Source of the DNA: Cyanoderma ruficeps
Taxonomy: Eukaryota > Chordata > Aves > Passeriformes > Timaliidae
Length of the DNA: 64,000 nucleotides
Assembly: GCA_008694505.1 (NCBI GenBank)
Contig: VZDJ01001247.1
Span: 248,001 to 312,000, forward strand
Reading direction: 5' to 3'
In this document: positions 1-12,374 of the stretch, piece after piece
Layout: each line of letters opens with the position of its first letter
How positions within the stretch are numbered: position 1 is the first letter of the stretch
Program-made: the position numbers and the translations under genes
Notes under the pieces: generated by a model
What the model was told of the DNA's origin: nothing
Seen by the model: only the letters and a program-made list of their open reading frames with translations
Database searches by the model: none

Positions 1-105
1 TGAACTTGGGAGAAGTCACTGTTCCAGTGCCTTCTACCGTCTGGAAGGGGGAAGGACCTTTTCCCATATCCCCCTAAACCTCCCCTGACACAGCTCCAAG
101 CCCTT
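1..105 (-). mobile_element. CR1 LINE fragment, antisense, cut by the window edge
   Basis: The stretch around 'accttttcccatatccccc' and 'cctcccctgacacagct' matches the inverse of the CR1 3' region found at 36862-37110, where the same phrases occur in the same order. Confidence 0.6.
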
Positions 106-235
106 GTGCAGAGTTTTAAAGTTTTCCATTCAGGTATTTATTCCAGCATACATATCCCATTTCAGAGTTCTCATGTCATTAAAATTAGATTATAACAAAA
201 TCCAAAGATTCAGTGTAATATGAAACATGAATCAC

Positions 236-300
236 AGCATCATTAATGTTGAAAAAGAGCTCTAGATCATCTAGTCCAACCTTTGGCTGATCACCAGAGT
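236..300 (-). mobile_element. Short CR1 3'-end fragment, antisense
   Basis: Contains 'catctagtccaacctttgg', the inverse of the CR1 3' terminus, preceded by a diverged form of the inverse of 'aaccttaatgatt'. Truncated after about 60 bp. Confidence 0.55.
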
Positions 301-2480
301 CATGCTATGAGCCAGATTAAATAAAAGTCAATAAGAGACAGATAAAAGATTGTAAAGATCTTAGATAGCAAAGCTGATTAGGTTTTCACATAACAAAAAT
401 ACACCATATGAAGTAATGTATTTAATTTAATGAAAGTGAAGCTACAACCATTAGCAGGCTGGGCTCATAGTTTTGAGCTGATCTTTGCTTCTTAATATAC
501 TTCTAGTTGTCATGACAAAGGCTTTACCCTCCATCCTTTGTTCAGCTGCAGCAGGTAAATACTGTTTTATTACCCCTGAAATTAAAAACTTTTAGCTTTG
601 GATCAGTCTTTTACCAAAGCAGCTGATTTCATATTCAGGACTTTTTTTTTTTTTTTTTAAGCGGTCAAATTTATGCACTTCCTACTTTCTGAGGATTTAA
701 ATGTAATGAGTTTTAGAATCTCTTATTATAAACACAACAAATTATTCACAGGATAATGGATGGAGAGTGATGAATTACTGGAACATAAATCTATAACCTT
801 CACTCAGGGTGGAAAATAACAGAGGAATGGCAAGGCTGATTTATTACTGGCTGGTGTATCTATTCCTGTTTGTGAGTGTTAAAAACTACAGTACATAGAA
901 AAATTTAATTAAAGTTATTAAAATGAGAAAACTATTTTCTGTTTTCTGTTCCATAGCTGTAAAAGATTTTCATTCGCTCATGAATTTAGGAATAAGTGTA
1001 ACATTCGTCAAAGTGTAAAGAACAATGTTAGACATAGAGCTTATTGTAAATCTCATATTTCATCAACAGAATGGATAATATGTGTCAGAGTGGAGAACTC
1101 TGAGCTTTAGAAAGCCTAGCATAGAAAGAAATCATATTTCACAACTATCTGAAATCCTCATACAGACAGAACACATTAAATCCATTTGAATTATATGCAA
1201 AATAATACATATAATAATGGCACAATGATTTTATTTCCTGTTTGAGCCCATGATTCTTCAGTACATTGGAGAAGTCTCTCCATGATAAATTTCAGGGCCT
1301 CTTTCTCTGCTCTATTCTAAATTCTCCCAAAAAGCAAGAAAAACCAGCAGCGTTTACTGGGAGGGAACAATATATCCTTTATTTGATTCTCCAACATGAT
1401 CCAGACCTAGAGGAGGAAAGACATAACAAAATCTTTCCAAATCTACCACAATCACTTTTCTTTCAGACTATCCAAAGAGATTGTGGGGGAAAAAATTAGT
1501 TTAAAAATGGGTTTCTCCTTTCTTGATGGGTTTTTATTCACTGACACTTTATTTTATTGGTTTCTAAGCTACAAGCAATTTGAATGTGTTTTGCAATGAA
1601 CCGATACGGAATCCCACTTGAAACAGCAAAGTGTTTTACTCAGAAAAGGGAACTACAATAGGAAATTAGATCATTTTTCAAAGTCTGAAGTAAAAGCCAG
1701 GCCAGTTAAGGTTCAGCTTCTCAGACACTGCCTAGCTTTCATTGGTTATCCAGAGTTAAACTTCAGCCCAGACTTAGGGAATGTTTTGCCACTTCAAGAA
1801 TTTTCAGCTCTACTTAAGAGCTGGAGCTTTTGTTCTCAGAAAGGGAATTTTTCTGCTGAGCCAAGGACATAAAACAGAGTTTAAATTTAGAGAATTCTTA
1901 GGGCTGCCTGTACTGCTGGAAAGATTTATTAGCTTCTAGTAGCAGCAGATATTTAGCCAGACTGCACTGGCAGAGTTCTGTGGGGGAATGCAACTGATGG
2001 ACAGCCTGCAGAGGAGGAAAGTCGTGAAAAGCTTGACAAATCCAGGCAAGATCAGTGAGCTGAGCAGATGAAACAAGATTCTAACGAGTGATCAAAAGGC
2101 TGTGTTAGCTCATACCAAAAGGAAAGCGCTTGAACAATTTCCTATATTTCCCAGGAATGTGTATTCCCCTGGTGTCTGCTCCTTTACAGCTCATGAGAGA
2201 TCAGGGTGGTTTCCTTAAAGATGTCATTTTAACACAGCAGAAGAGGAGCATCTGAATCCATCTGATAATTTCTCTGGAATCAATACACTCTTTTTTTTTC
2301 CCCCCTTATTTCCTTTTAGATATTTCTTGTAGTCTAAACTTCTAAAAAGTCTTTTGCTCTACACCAAAAGCTCTCCTTATGTTCAGGGAAGAAAAATTCT
2401 TCAGAGTGGGGTAAGGAGGAATAATAGCTCACATAGGCAGCCAAGAAGAAAAGGGGGAGAAAATCATGTGGGTTGACAAT

Positions 2481-2529
2481 AGTAGAAAACATATAGAGAA
2501 AGCATCTTGATTGACCCACAGCATTTCTC
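2481..2529. repeat. Short local duplication, copy 1
   Basis: Shares 'agcatcttgattgaccc' and flanking sequence ('atatag-gaaagcatcttga', 'cagcattt') with 2658-2707, in direct orientation and about 175 bp apart. It lies immediately before the 128-bp unit. Confidence 0.8.
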
Positions 2530-2533
2530 ATAA

Positions 2534-2661
2534 GGCCATGACAGCAGTTTTATTTAAGGACAATTTTCCATTATTACTTGCTAGGAATAATCCTTACCTG
2601 AATATTTGGGCTCTTGTACATCATTATATGCTTGAGGAACATGGTTAGATTAGAGCAGTAG
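2534..2661. repeat. Local duplication, copy 1 of the 128-bp unit
   Basis: Runs from 'ggccat' through 'cagttttatttaagga', 'cttgctaggaataat', 'cctgaatatttggg' and 'catcattatatgcttgagg' to 'tagagcagta'. The same words in the same order recur at 3267-3395, roughly 85% identical by eye. Confidence 0.85.
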
Positions 2662-2707
2662 GAAAAAAATATAGGGAAAGCATCTTGATTGACCCTCAGC
2701 ATTTTTA
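2658..2707. repeat. Short local duplication, copy 2
   Basis: Follows directly on the end of the 2534-2661 unit, so 2481-2707 reads as one 175-bp unit plus the start of a second one. Confidence 0.8.
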
Positions 2708-3266
2708 ATCTGATGAAATGAGGTTTTTTTTAGTGACAGCACAGCTGTGAGAGCTGCCAAAAAACTTCACATATGTTGAGAAGGAACATTGACCCATGTA
2801 GAAAAAATGTGTGGATGCTTATTTGTATATGTAAAAATGTGTATATTTAAGTAATAAAACAGGAAGTTAAAAGGGAGCTGGAAAAAGACACATTTATCAT
2901 CCCTGTTTCTTAGATGGCTGCAATGAAGCACAAAGGTCATATAAAAGCTCTCTGGGGATTAAAATACTGAGCTGCCATAGGCCATGTGTTGAACTTAATG
3001 TTTTACTGCCATGTAAATGCATTTCTTCAATTCAATAAGGGTATTTAGAGCCTTTAAACCAGTGGCAGGAACACAGACTGGGCAGGGAATCCCATGAACC
3101 TCTCCAAGCATGAGGAACCTCTACCAAGAACCTCTCTTATTTAAAACAATATTCCTGCTTTAAATGGTGCACCGTGCCTTGCAGGGAATGATCTGATATA
3201 AATATGTTCATTTGAAGAGTATGCAAACAGCCTGTTTAAATTTACAAAGCATTCTGTAGTTTTGCA

Positions 3267-3395
3267 GGCCATAAAAGCAGTTTTATTTAAGGAGAGTTTT
3301 GCACCATTGCTTGCTAGGAATAATTCTTGCCTGAATATTTGGGTGCTTCTACATCATTATATGCTTGAGGAAAATGGTTAGTTTAGAGCAGTAAG
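3267..3395. repeat. Local duplication, copy 2 of the 128-bp unit
   Basis: Direct-orientation partner of 2534-2661, offset 733 bp. It differs by scattered substitutions and short indels, so the duplication is not recent. Confidence 0.85.
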
Positions 3396-4606
3396 ATAAC
3401 AGAAATGGAAGCAAACTTGCACATGTAGGAATGCTGACCCAGCTTTAGCTCAGTAAGAATACCTAAATTAAATTCAGATAGTGCAAGTTGAGCACAAATG
3501 GTTCATTCCCAATACAGAGATTAAGAATACTTTTTTTTTCCTTTCCACAATAAGAATTCAAAAAATCTGAGCTAACATGACAACAAAATCAGCAATGCGG
3601 GCCCTTAGGTAAGTTAGAGTTGCATGAGTTCACACAAATCAGTAATTAAAGATGAAAGAGAGAAATCATTCTTTTTGGTGTGATTTCTGTTTCATCAGAT
3701 TTGCCATTTTCCAAGGATAATGAGGGATGGACATGCTCTCCTAATACTTCTGAATTAAACACCTGAAAAAAACAAGCAGAAAATGAGTCACGATGCTTTG
3801 TCAGATAACTGGAGCTTAAATGGTGACTTCACACAGTCATGAAATAATCTGGGACAAAATATTCATACACAACCCTTTGGGGCAAAAGTTACCTTAAAAA
3901 CAAAATAATTGATGCATCCAAATTTCCAAACCACTAATGGTACCCTCCAGAACAACATGGAAAAGCTTAGTTTTCACAGAAATCTCCCTAAAATGAATAA
4001 TTCTTTTTATTTCAGCATCGCTTGTATTTTAGTATTGGCTTATTAAAAAAAAATTGCAAAATAAACCAGTATTAGACAAGCCACTGTTTGGTTCAGCTTT
4101 CCATTAGAGTTTGTGATCAGGGATGTTGTAATTCAGAAGTAAATCATGAGCTTGCAGAGGGTATGATGGCTAGGAATTGTTCTGTGCTGTAGCATTAACA
4201 TGCAAATAAAAATATTTGTGAACGTGTGGCAGTGGATTGGCCAGCTTGGTGAGGTGGACTTTAAGCTGAGCATGTGTAGGAAGTACAACAGAGCCGCTCC
4301 CTTGTCAGTTCAGGTGACATGAAGCTCCTGGAATTCCTGGAGCACTGCTTCCTCCTACAGTTTTTATATATGCTCCTGGAATTGCTCCTCCCAAGCCAGG
4401 AAAACCTGCTTTGTAGTCCCTCAGTCAGTAATGGGTCCTTGACTGCACTTTGGGATCCTGGAGATTTGCACCAAGACAGAGGGTTTGGATTTTAGAAGAA
4501 CAAAGCTGAGCTTGCTCAGAACTCATTTGGGAGGAATTCTGTGGGAAGATTCCCTGGAGGATAAAGGAACTAGTAAGTGCTGAGGTTATTCTGGAATGTT
4601 CTCCTG

Positions 4607-4909
4607 TGTCGCCCTGAATTTTCTGCCTTCTGTCTTTGTGCTGCAGATTCTCACACAGCTTCGTCTAAACAATGTGTATTTTTAGAATGTTTACATACTT
4701 CTCCTCTGGGAGGAGAAATGTGATTGATGGTGATGTCCACCATCCAGATTAGAGAGGTGGTGACCTGTGTAGCCAATCTCTGACCTTTGTACAAATGTAT
4801 ATAAATGGAGTCAGATTTTTGAATTAAAGAGTTTGTTCCCTTGAACTGCTGCTGGTGTGGCCTCATCTTTCTGTCCCTGAAGTTGGGACATCCCAGCCTT
4901 GCAATCACA
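4607..4909 (+). mobile_element. Solo LTR (ERVK-like), 303 bp, copy 1
   Basis: Begins TGTCGCCCTGA and ends GCAATCACA, with near-matching flanks CTCCTG (4601-4606) and CACCTG (4910-4915), a 6-bp target duplication with one mismatch. Contains TATATAAA (4798-4805) and ATTAAA (4823-4828) in promoter/poly-A order. Co-linear over its whole length with 11387-11689, which is also 303 bp. No internal retroviral region is attached, so it is a solo LTR. Six-base duplications are typical of ERVK-type elements. Confidence 0.85.
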
Positions 4910-5119
4910 CACCTGGAAGCACAAAAACATTCATGTCTTTTAAAGGAGAGGGAAGCAGGCAGAAGAAAAGAATGCCCATGGCTTCCCGTGAGCTTCTGGG
5001 TCTGCTCAAATCTAAAAGAAAGAGAAGCAGAGAAGGAAAAGCAGTCACTGAGGACTCCAAGGACACTCCAGGGTGTGCGGTTAGAAAAGCAAAAATCTCA
5101 GCTCAAACCGACATTAGCC

Positions 5120-5600
5120 AGAGATGTCAAAAAACCACAAGAAAAGGTCCATTAGGTATTGAAACAAGCAGAAACAGAAGAAAATACCAGCCCACTGTTT
5201 AACAGAAGAGGTGTCACCAAGAGAGCTGGAAAGATGGAGATTCTCAAAAGATCCTTCACCTGTCTTCACCAGCACTGCTGGACCTCAGAGTTTGGGAACA
5301 CCAATCCAAGGTCATGCAAACAGACCCACCACCACTGAAGGAAGATTTATAGGTGAACTATTAGAGGAGCTTGACCCTTATAAATCCTGAGGGTGTTAAA
5401 AGGGTTGGCTGATGTAATTGTGAGGCTGCAACCCATAATCTTTGAGGAGTTGTGGAGGTCAGAGGTTGACCCAGAAGACCAGAAGAAAGTTAACATCACC
5501 CCTACCTACAAGAAGGAGTTTAAGGAGGATTGAGGAAATTACACATCCATCAGTCTTACTTTGTGCCCTGGGGAACTTAAGGAAAACCCTCACATGTCAA
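5120..5600 (+). pseudogene. Degraded CR1 LINE ORF2 (reverse transcriptase) remnant
   Basis: Conceptual translation on the plus strand, with frame changes and stops, gives LADVIVRLQPIIFEELW and NITPTYKKEFKED. These resemble the CR1 reverse-transcriptase segment usually reading like LADVIARPLSIIFERSW and NVTPVFKKGKKEDPGNY. Upstream, LEELDPYKS fits the preceding CR1 segment. It lies about 200 bp downstream of the LTR at 4607-4909. It is not functional; the ends are approximate. Confidence 0.65.
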
Positions 5601-5659
5601 GACAAGTCAGTTTACTCAAGGAAAAGCCAAAGGTTGTTAATGCAAGTGATGAAATGACA

Positions 5660-8600
5660 AGATTTTATTCTCTACTTCCCATCAGTAGCACACACCCATA
5701 ATTCTTCTTTTTTCTGTGTACCACCCAAGAAATTTCTGCTACGAGCTACATTCTGACACCCAAGCTCATAATGAATAATTATGTATTTCATAGGTGTCTC
5801 TCTCACCTACAAATACGTACATTATTTAAATCAAAACTCTTCTGAGACAAGTAATGTGTTATATACTTGATGACAGTGAAAAAAAAAGCATCAGGAAGTG
5901 TCTACCAGCTTTCTACAAAAACTTCAGCCTGTGATATCAACACTGTTTTTATCACATATCCAAATAAAACCCCATACCAGCTATAACAAAGCCAATTGAC
6001 TCCATCCCAGCCAAACAATGGTGAAAGAGATATGGAAAACTTGTCCTTTCTCTTTGAAATATCCAGTTGGATGCCTTACAAAGACCATCTAATTCAAAAT
6101 AAATATAGTATAGAGTAGCATTTGTTTCTGCATTAAACAGACATGTATGGAGTGGGCTCATGGTTGCATAAGGCTTCAGGAGAGGTGAGGAAGATCAATA
6201 CATGGATTTGTGTGGGAAAACTACCCTGGTTTGGATTAAAAACAAGCTGAAGGTATTGACAACATATAAAAAGTAAATATGGTATAGACTGGACACCGTT
6301 TGTTTTCCAGGAGTGAGCTTACTAGGATCTATATGGATTCCAGACTTGCTCAAATTACGTTCATTTGGAGTTGTTTTCTCTCTGCAAAGGAAACATTTGC
6401 TTTTAGGTGCATTCCTCAGCATTTTAGGAAGTACTACTGGGTCCTCGGGGCTGCTCAGCTGGAGTTGTGGTTTTACACTGCTTCGGCTGCTGGGGGTCAG
6501 CTAATGAAATAAGTTTAGTTTAGATTGCCATTGTCGTCCCCTTGACAGGGAAAGAAACAATGCTGGAAGACTGCTGAATTATCTGGAGTCTGCTTGTTCT
6601 CAGGAGTGATCCACACTGGGGTTTTTATAATCTCTTCACAAATTTTACCTGTGGGAGAAGAGTAGTTGAGAGAAGCTCTTCAGTGAGACAATGCTGATAA
6701 ATGGCCTCATAGTTAGTTTTGTCCTATTCTCCAAATTTTCTTTTAGCTGTGCATGTGATTCCAGCAGAACCAGGCTTCAAACTGAGACTGGGATCATGAA
6801 CACTGGATTACGTTAGAATTTTTGGTACAACCAAGTCGGTACTCTTGCCCTGGGGGCTTCTGGTATGTCTGAAGTACCTATTCATGCTTTGGAAAATCAT
6901 TGGAAATGAGTTCCTAATTGATGAATGGATGAATGACCCAGCTGTAACTTAGGAAATGTGCAAAATTGGATATATCTTGAAAGCTGCTGCTGATGTTACA
7001 AGATTGGGTACATCCATATGTTAGTACAATCAGGATTTATGTTGTTTGTGCCAGAAAGATGTTTCCAGATTGAAAGTAGTCCAAATGGTAATGAATTTGA
7101 GGCAGCAGATTTCATTCATTTCAAGAAGACAAAAATATGTAACTGATGGGATGGACAAGGATTATTTTCATTGAATAATCCTTTCTTGGCTTCTTTGCTA
7201 GAGAAAACTTGCCTGAAAGCTTGAGAAACAGATTAACTAAAAGTTAAAGGCTCTCCCCTGGTTTTGATTGTGCTTATTTTTGAATGACTTTTTAGTAGGT
7301 TTTGTGACTCTGCTAAGACACAAAGTCATGTGGTGATAATCCAGTAAAGATTTACACTGCTGCAAGCTCAGAACCCAATCATTGTAATCATTTTTTGCTT
7401 TATTCCTGGTTAGGCTGGTTCACTGAGTCAGAGCTAGTTCTAAAGACAGCAATATGATTGCCTGCATTTTTACAGGCTATTCAGCCCAGTTTGTGCGCTT
7501 CAGGGTTGGCATCCATCACTTTAAACTGCTGGTATTGATTGCGAGATTTATGGGAGGTTTTGTTTAGGAATTTCCACATCTTTACCTTTTGTTCCTGTAT
7601 CAACAACTGAACATCCATGGTACAAAGTCTGTGCTTTGTGAGCTCACCATTTTGGAAGTAGTTGTTCCTTGAAATCAAAAAAAATTCATCTTGATCTGCT
7701 TCTAAAAAGTACCCATCATGATTTTTCTGACTTATCACCTCAGTAATTTTATAGTGTCTTTGGGTTTTTTTCTGATTTCTTTACAGGTTTGATGACTTTA
7801 GAGAGTGATATTTAACAAAAAAAAAATTGTATTAAGTTTTGTTATTCATCACCTCAAGTACAAGTAGCTTATTAAGAGGGAGAAATACTAGCTCAGGTCT
7901 GTATATGGATGTGGCTATTTCGTATTCTTGTTCAAGTTCTGAAAGTGAGACTTTTACAACAAATTACTTTGAAAAGGAAAATCCTGTAAAAGCAACAGGG
8001 TTTTCAAGAATAGCATATCTTTCTCCATTAAAGCATGTCAAGTCTTATCTCAAGTGTATTTCTGAGTTTGCCACTTTCCATTCTTGTTCTAGTGTCACTG
8101 AATTAACCTTCTATACACAGTGTGATCTCTGAATCAAAAAGTTGTTGAGACCTTGAAGGTAAAACTCTAAAGATGTCATATGTCTTCAGAGAATTACTTG
8201 TCTGAATGAAGCTGTCTTCCTTTTCTTCTTTTGAAGAGAGGGAAAAGTACATTGTAAAAATCCTGAGCTTCATATCTGTGAATCCTGTCATTGTTCCATG
8301 CAGAAACCAACTGATCAGCTCTCCTGGAAAATAGGTTGTTCTCACATCAGCAGAAGCCTCCTGTTTTGGGCTGAGTCTATGTTCACTGACACTTGGAGTT
8401 ACCTTAACATCTACTAGTCTTGTTTTTATATTTTTGCCTTGTGAATGGGTACAAAAATGAAGAATTAGTCCCCAAAGTTCTCTTTGTGCCCTCTAACATT
8501 CCCTCTGCAGCTACTGTTACTACCCCAACTTAAGCAGTCTTAAGGAATGACTGGCTAAACCTCTGAATAGTGCAAATCTGAGTGTTCTGTTTATGATAGA

Positions 8601-10350
8601 AATTAAAAGAAATTGAAAGAAATCACTGCAGCATCTCTCAGTCTTCAATGCAGACAGCCTTGTATTACTCTGGCAAATAGGGTGCTATTAGGAAGGACTT
8701 ACAAAGGGATAGGTAATTGACTGGCACTATTACACCTGATATACATTGAATTTTTTATTGCTAAAACTAGCTAAAACCCCCAAAAATAAAAAAGAGAAAA
8801 AAATCCTTCTCATAGGGCAACAAGGAATGTAGAAGGCGAGGTTCTCGACATGGTTGAGGAAACACAGATAAGCCACATTTTTTGCTTTTAAATTAATATT
8901 TGAAGTTTGCATTGGCAGGAACTCTTTGACAGAATTGACAACTTTTGAATTGTATCATTTTGATTTCTATCACTTTTTCATTCCGATTTCCCTTCCACTG
9001 TGAAACAGGAACTTCAACAGGACGTGCCACTGACACCATTGTCGTGTTGGGTCACAAAGTCCCAAAATCTGGGCTGAAAAAATGTTATTCCAAAGCTTTG
9101 GTTTTTCAACTATGAGGCTAAATATCACCATTCACTTGTGTCAGAAGTGCTTCTGGGGAATAGATGTCTTACAGTTTTGGCCCTTTTCCCAACAGATGTC
9201 TGACAAAGTGATCCCACTATTGACTGCTCCAGCTAAGGCAAATATTTGCAGAACTTTGAATCAGAAAGGAAGGATTTCATGCCCTGCGATATGCCCAGGA
9301 GATGACACATGCAGCAACAACCACTTTTTCTCTGTATTTTGTCATTCTTGAATTCCTACACTGAGTCATTAGCATTTATCGCATCCTTTTCTTGACCTGG
9401 GCACTGCTATTCCAGTATTTGGTCTGTCTCCAAAACCACACAACTCACTTCTTGCAGCTGAAGGTTACTTTTGTAAAAAAATCGATTTACATGCTGCGAT
9501 CTTGTATCCATAATAAAGGTTGATCACAAGAAGAGGAAAAATTCAATTGAGGATTAAAGCTGGCTGAAGCATGATCCATATTCCTGAGAAATTATATTAC
9601 TGAGCATTCTCTTGCAGTCCAAAGGAAAAATCTGTAATGCTGGGCATTCCTACACCTGTGGGCACAGCACAGAAATTTGGCATGAGGGTGAAGGGTGCAG
9701 CTGGGCCTTAGGGGTGGGTTCAGAGCAGGGTCAGACCACAGTGTCTTCCACAGATCCTTTTCCAGCACGCATAAGCCCAGGGCTGCACTCAACTGAGGGG
9801 GTTCAAGCAGTGGCTTCTTGCCAGTTCATTCTGTTTAACTAAATTCTTTCACATCTGCCTTTCTTCTCCTGCCAGAAATGGTAGAAGGGAACTGAAACAG
9901 AATAGAAAAGAAGCTGATCCTGAATATTGTGGTTTATTTTATCGTGGTTCATTGAAAGAGACAGAAAGCTTCAGTTTGGTTTCATTCTCCCTGCAGCTCA
10001 CACACCCGCCTCACACCCCCAGTCCAAAACACTTTTTTATTATTTACAAGTGACAGGATGCACATCACAATTATCAGTTTGTTTGTTAGTGACTTGACCT
10101 AGTTGAGTTGAAAAGCTGTTTCCACTTACACAGACAAGCAGAACCACCCTGGAACGTTTATTCAAAAATCTGGTCTACAGAAATGTTCTCACTGTAAACA
10201 TTTTTCTACAAGAAACACCCAGATCAAAACTGCAGGCTTCCAAAAGATAAAACACGCCCTCAACGTAGTTGTTGTAAATCTGTGTGATTGATTTTTGATA
10301 AATTTTGATACATTTTGATACAGGACTACAACCACATTAACAGACCATTA
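5660..10350. other. Intronic stretch with no recognised element
   Basis: AT-rich sequence with scattered short open frames and short A/T runs. I found no CR1 phrase, LTR ends or coding motif. Confidence 0.5.
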
Positions 10351-10359
10351 ACCATATCT

Positions 10360-10452
10360 TCATGACCTGGTTTAATGGCCATGGTGGGGTTCAGATGAAG
10401 GTAGCACTTGAACATCTTGGAGGTCTTTTCTGGCCTTACTGATTCTATGAAG
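10360..10452 (+). mobile_element. CR1 3'-end fragment, sense
   Basis: Contains 'ctggtttaatggccatggtg' followed by 'catcttggaggtcttttctg' and 'gattctatga', the typical CR1 3' end ordering. Confidence 0.7.
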
Positions 10453-10558
10453 TATGGTAATGAAGCAGTTATTTCCTGGAGTCAAAAATTTCTTGCAGTC
10501 AGTATTTTTACTGCCACCATAAAATATTTCTTCCCTCCTGCAAGATGCAGCATTACTG

Positions 10559-10901
10559 TGCGGGCCTGATATTTCTGGGTCTGAGAGATTTTAGCCTGCT
10601 GGCAGCTCCTAACTTTTTCCCAAAGAAAAAATTTCTCAGGAAACCTTCTTCTCAAAACAATCTTGGCAAACAACTCTCTTTTCTCAAAATAATCTTTCTC
10701 CAGGTGGTGTTTTGCTCCTTCTCTGGTTTAACCAATGGGATTAGAGAGGTGTCGTTCCTATTCACCAATCATTTTAAGTCTGTATGGGAACACCTTATAA
10801 AAGGTAGTAAGGATTAGACAATAAAGCCTTTTTTTGTTGTTGTTCTTTGCCTTCTGAAATGTTTGGAGTCTCTAATCTTTCTTTCATGCCCTACAACGAC
10901 A
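10559..10901 (+). mobile_element. Solo LTR, second family, copy A (343 bp)
   Basis: Starts TGCGGGCCTGA and ends CTACAACGACA. Flanks TTACTG (10553-10558) and TCACTG (10902-10907) form a 6-bp target duplication with one mismatch. Two CCAAT words lie upstream of TATAAAAG (10796-10803), followed by AATAAA (10820-10825). Co-linear with 34520-34829, but about 20 bp near its start look internally duplicated and the poly-A downstream segment is T-rich and longer. Confidence 0.8.
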
Positions 10902-11386
10902 TCACTGAGCATGCGTTTTCAAAACATGAATGTCATGAACACAGACTGAGCTGATGTTTTTGCCAGGATAAAAGTGTTTCACCCCATTTAAAATTGATCA
11001 CCATGCACCCAAGCGCACACAGATACAAATCCATAGTTTAGGATACAAGCAGAAAGCGTTTCCGCAAAGGGAGAATTCCATAAGTTCAAAGCTTTGTCCA
11101 GCCGGCCAAACCAAGAACAGCTTTCTCCTCCTCATTGCTGTGTGCCATGTTTTATTCAAGCCACACTTGCACAGAACTTTCACAGTATTCCCTTGTTGTC
11201 TGAGATAATTTACTTTCAGCTTGATCTTGAATAACTGGCCAGAGCTGGTTCTGTTCATCTGTGAAACAGAAGGTGTTACATCAGCACTAAAAGTGCTTAT
11301 GGAATGCAAACTCTGTGGAAATACCACCAGAAATATGCATGCATGAGAGTGTTAGCACTCTCATTTTCAGCTGCTGAAGAATCCCA

Positions 11387-11689
11387 TGTTGCCCTGAGTT
11401 TTCTGCCTTCTGTCTTTGTGCAGAAGTTCTCACATAGCTTCATGTAAACAATATCTATTTTCCGAATGTTTACATACTTCTCCTCTGAGAGAAGAAATAA
11501 TTGATGGTGATGTCCACAATCCAGGTTGAGAGGTGGCAACCTGAAATAGCCAATCTCTTGACCTCTGTACAAATGTATATAATGGGTCAAATTTTTGAAT
11601 AAAGGGGAGAAGAGTTGTTCCCTCTGTTGCTGTGTTCCTGCTCATCTTTCTGTCCCTGAAGTGGGACACACCCAGCCTCGGCAGCCACA
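11387..11689 (+). mobile_element. Solo LTR (ERVK-like), 303 bp, copy 2
   Basis: Begins TGTTGCCCTGA and ends GCAGCCACA. It is flanked by a perfect 6-bp target duplication ATCCCA (11381-11386 and 11690-11695). TATATAA at 11576-11582 and AATAAA at 11598-11603 are correctly ordered. Same family and same length as 4607-4909. Confidence 0.9.
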
Positions 11690-12129
11690 ATCCCACATGA
11701 GCTTTTCAGGTTTTCTGAGTGAGGGGAAGTTCTGCTTGCTTCCTAGCAATAAACTATATTGCAGAAATATATAAGTTGTCACTGTTTTACAGTGAAGGAA
11801 AATTAAAATTGTAACTGTTTAGCATAAACTATGGGGAATTGGCTGGTGGCACAGCTTTGTGGACTCCTTGTAGAACTGCTTAAGGCAGTAGGACTCTGTC
11901 CAGTGCATTGTTTTTTAAATCACGTGTTTGGTTTTGGTTTCGTTAATCTTTAAGCACAAACATGTGCTTTATTTACCTCAAGGGGTACCATGAAAATTCC
12001 CCAACAGTCCCTTTAATTTGATGTGATAAGAGAGGAGTGAAAAGACAGACTTGTATGATGCCAAATCTCTGCTATGTATTTTGTCCTTTTTCTTTTTTTT
12101 TTTTTTCCTCTAGTGCCAGAGAGAAAAGG

Positions 12130-12361
12130 TTTACATTAAATATTAGGAAGAAATCCCACCCTGTGAGGGTAGTGAGGCCCTGGCACAGGGTGCCCAGAGG
12201 AGCCGTGGCTGCCCCTGGATCCCTGGAAGTGTCCCAGACCAGGCTGGACAGGGTTTGAAATAACCTGGGCTAGTGGAAGTTGTTCCGGTTCATGGCAGGA
12301 GTGGCACTGGATGGGCTTCCATTTCCCTCCCATCCCAAATCCTCCTGTGATTCTGTGATAC
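12130..12361 (+). mobile_element. CR1 LINE 3' fragment, sense
   Basis: Shows the CR1 3' phrases 'ctggcacagggtgcccagag', 'gctgcccctggatccctgg', 'cctgggctagtggaag' and a terminal 'tcctgtgattctgtgat'. Confidence 0.9.
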
Positions 12362-12374
12362 CAGTCTTAATAAT

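Noticed and set aside
4841..5202. Overlapping basic, lysine-rich open frames
   Set aside because: They start inside an LTR and run into CR1-derived sequence; no independent gene evidence.
5990..6310. Possible weak duplication between about 6070-6130 and 6265-6310
   Set aside because: Only short shared words such as 'taaatat-gtatag'; too diverged to support by eye.
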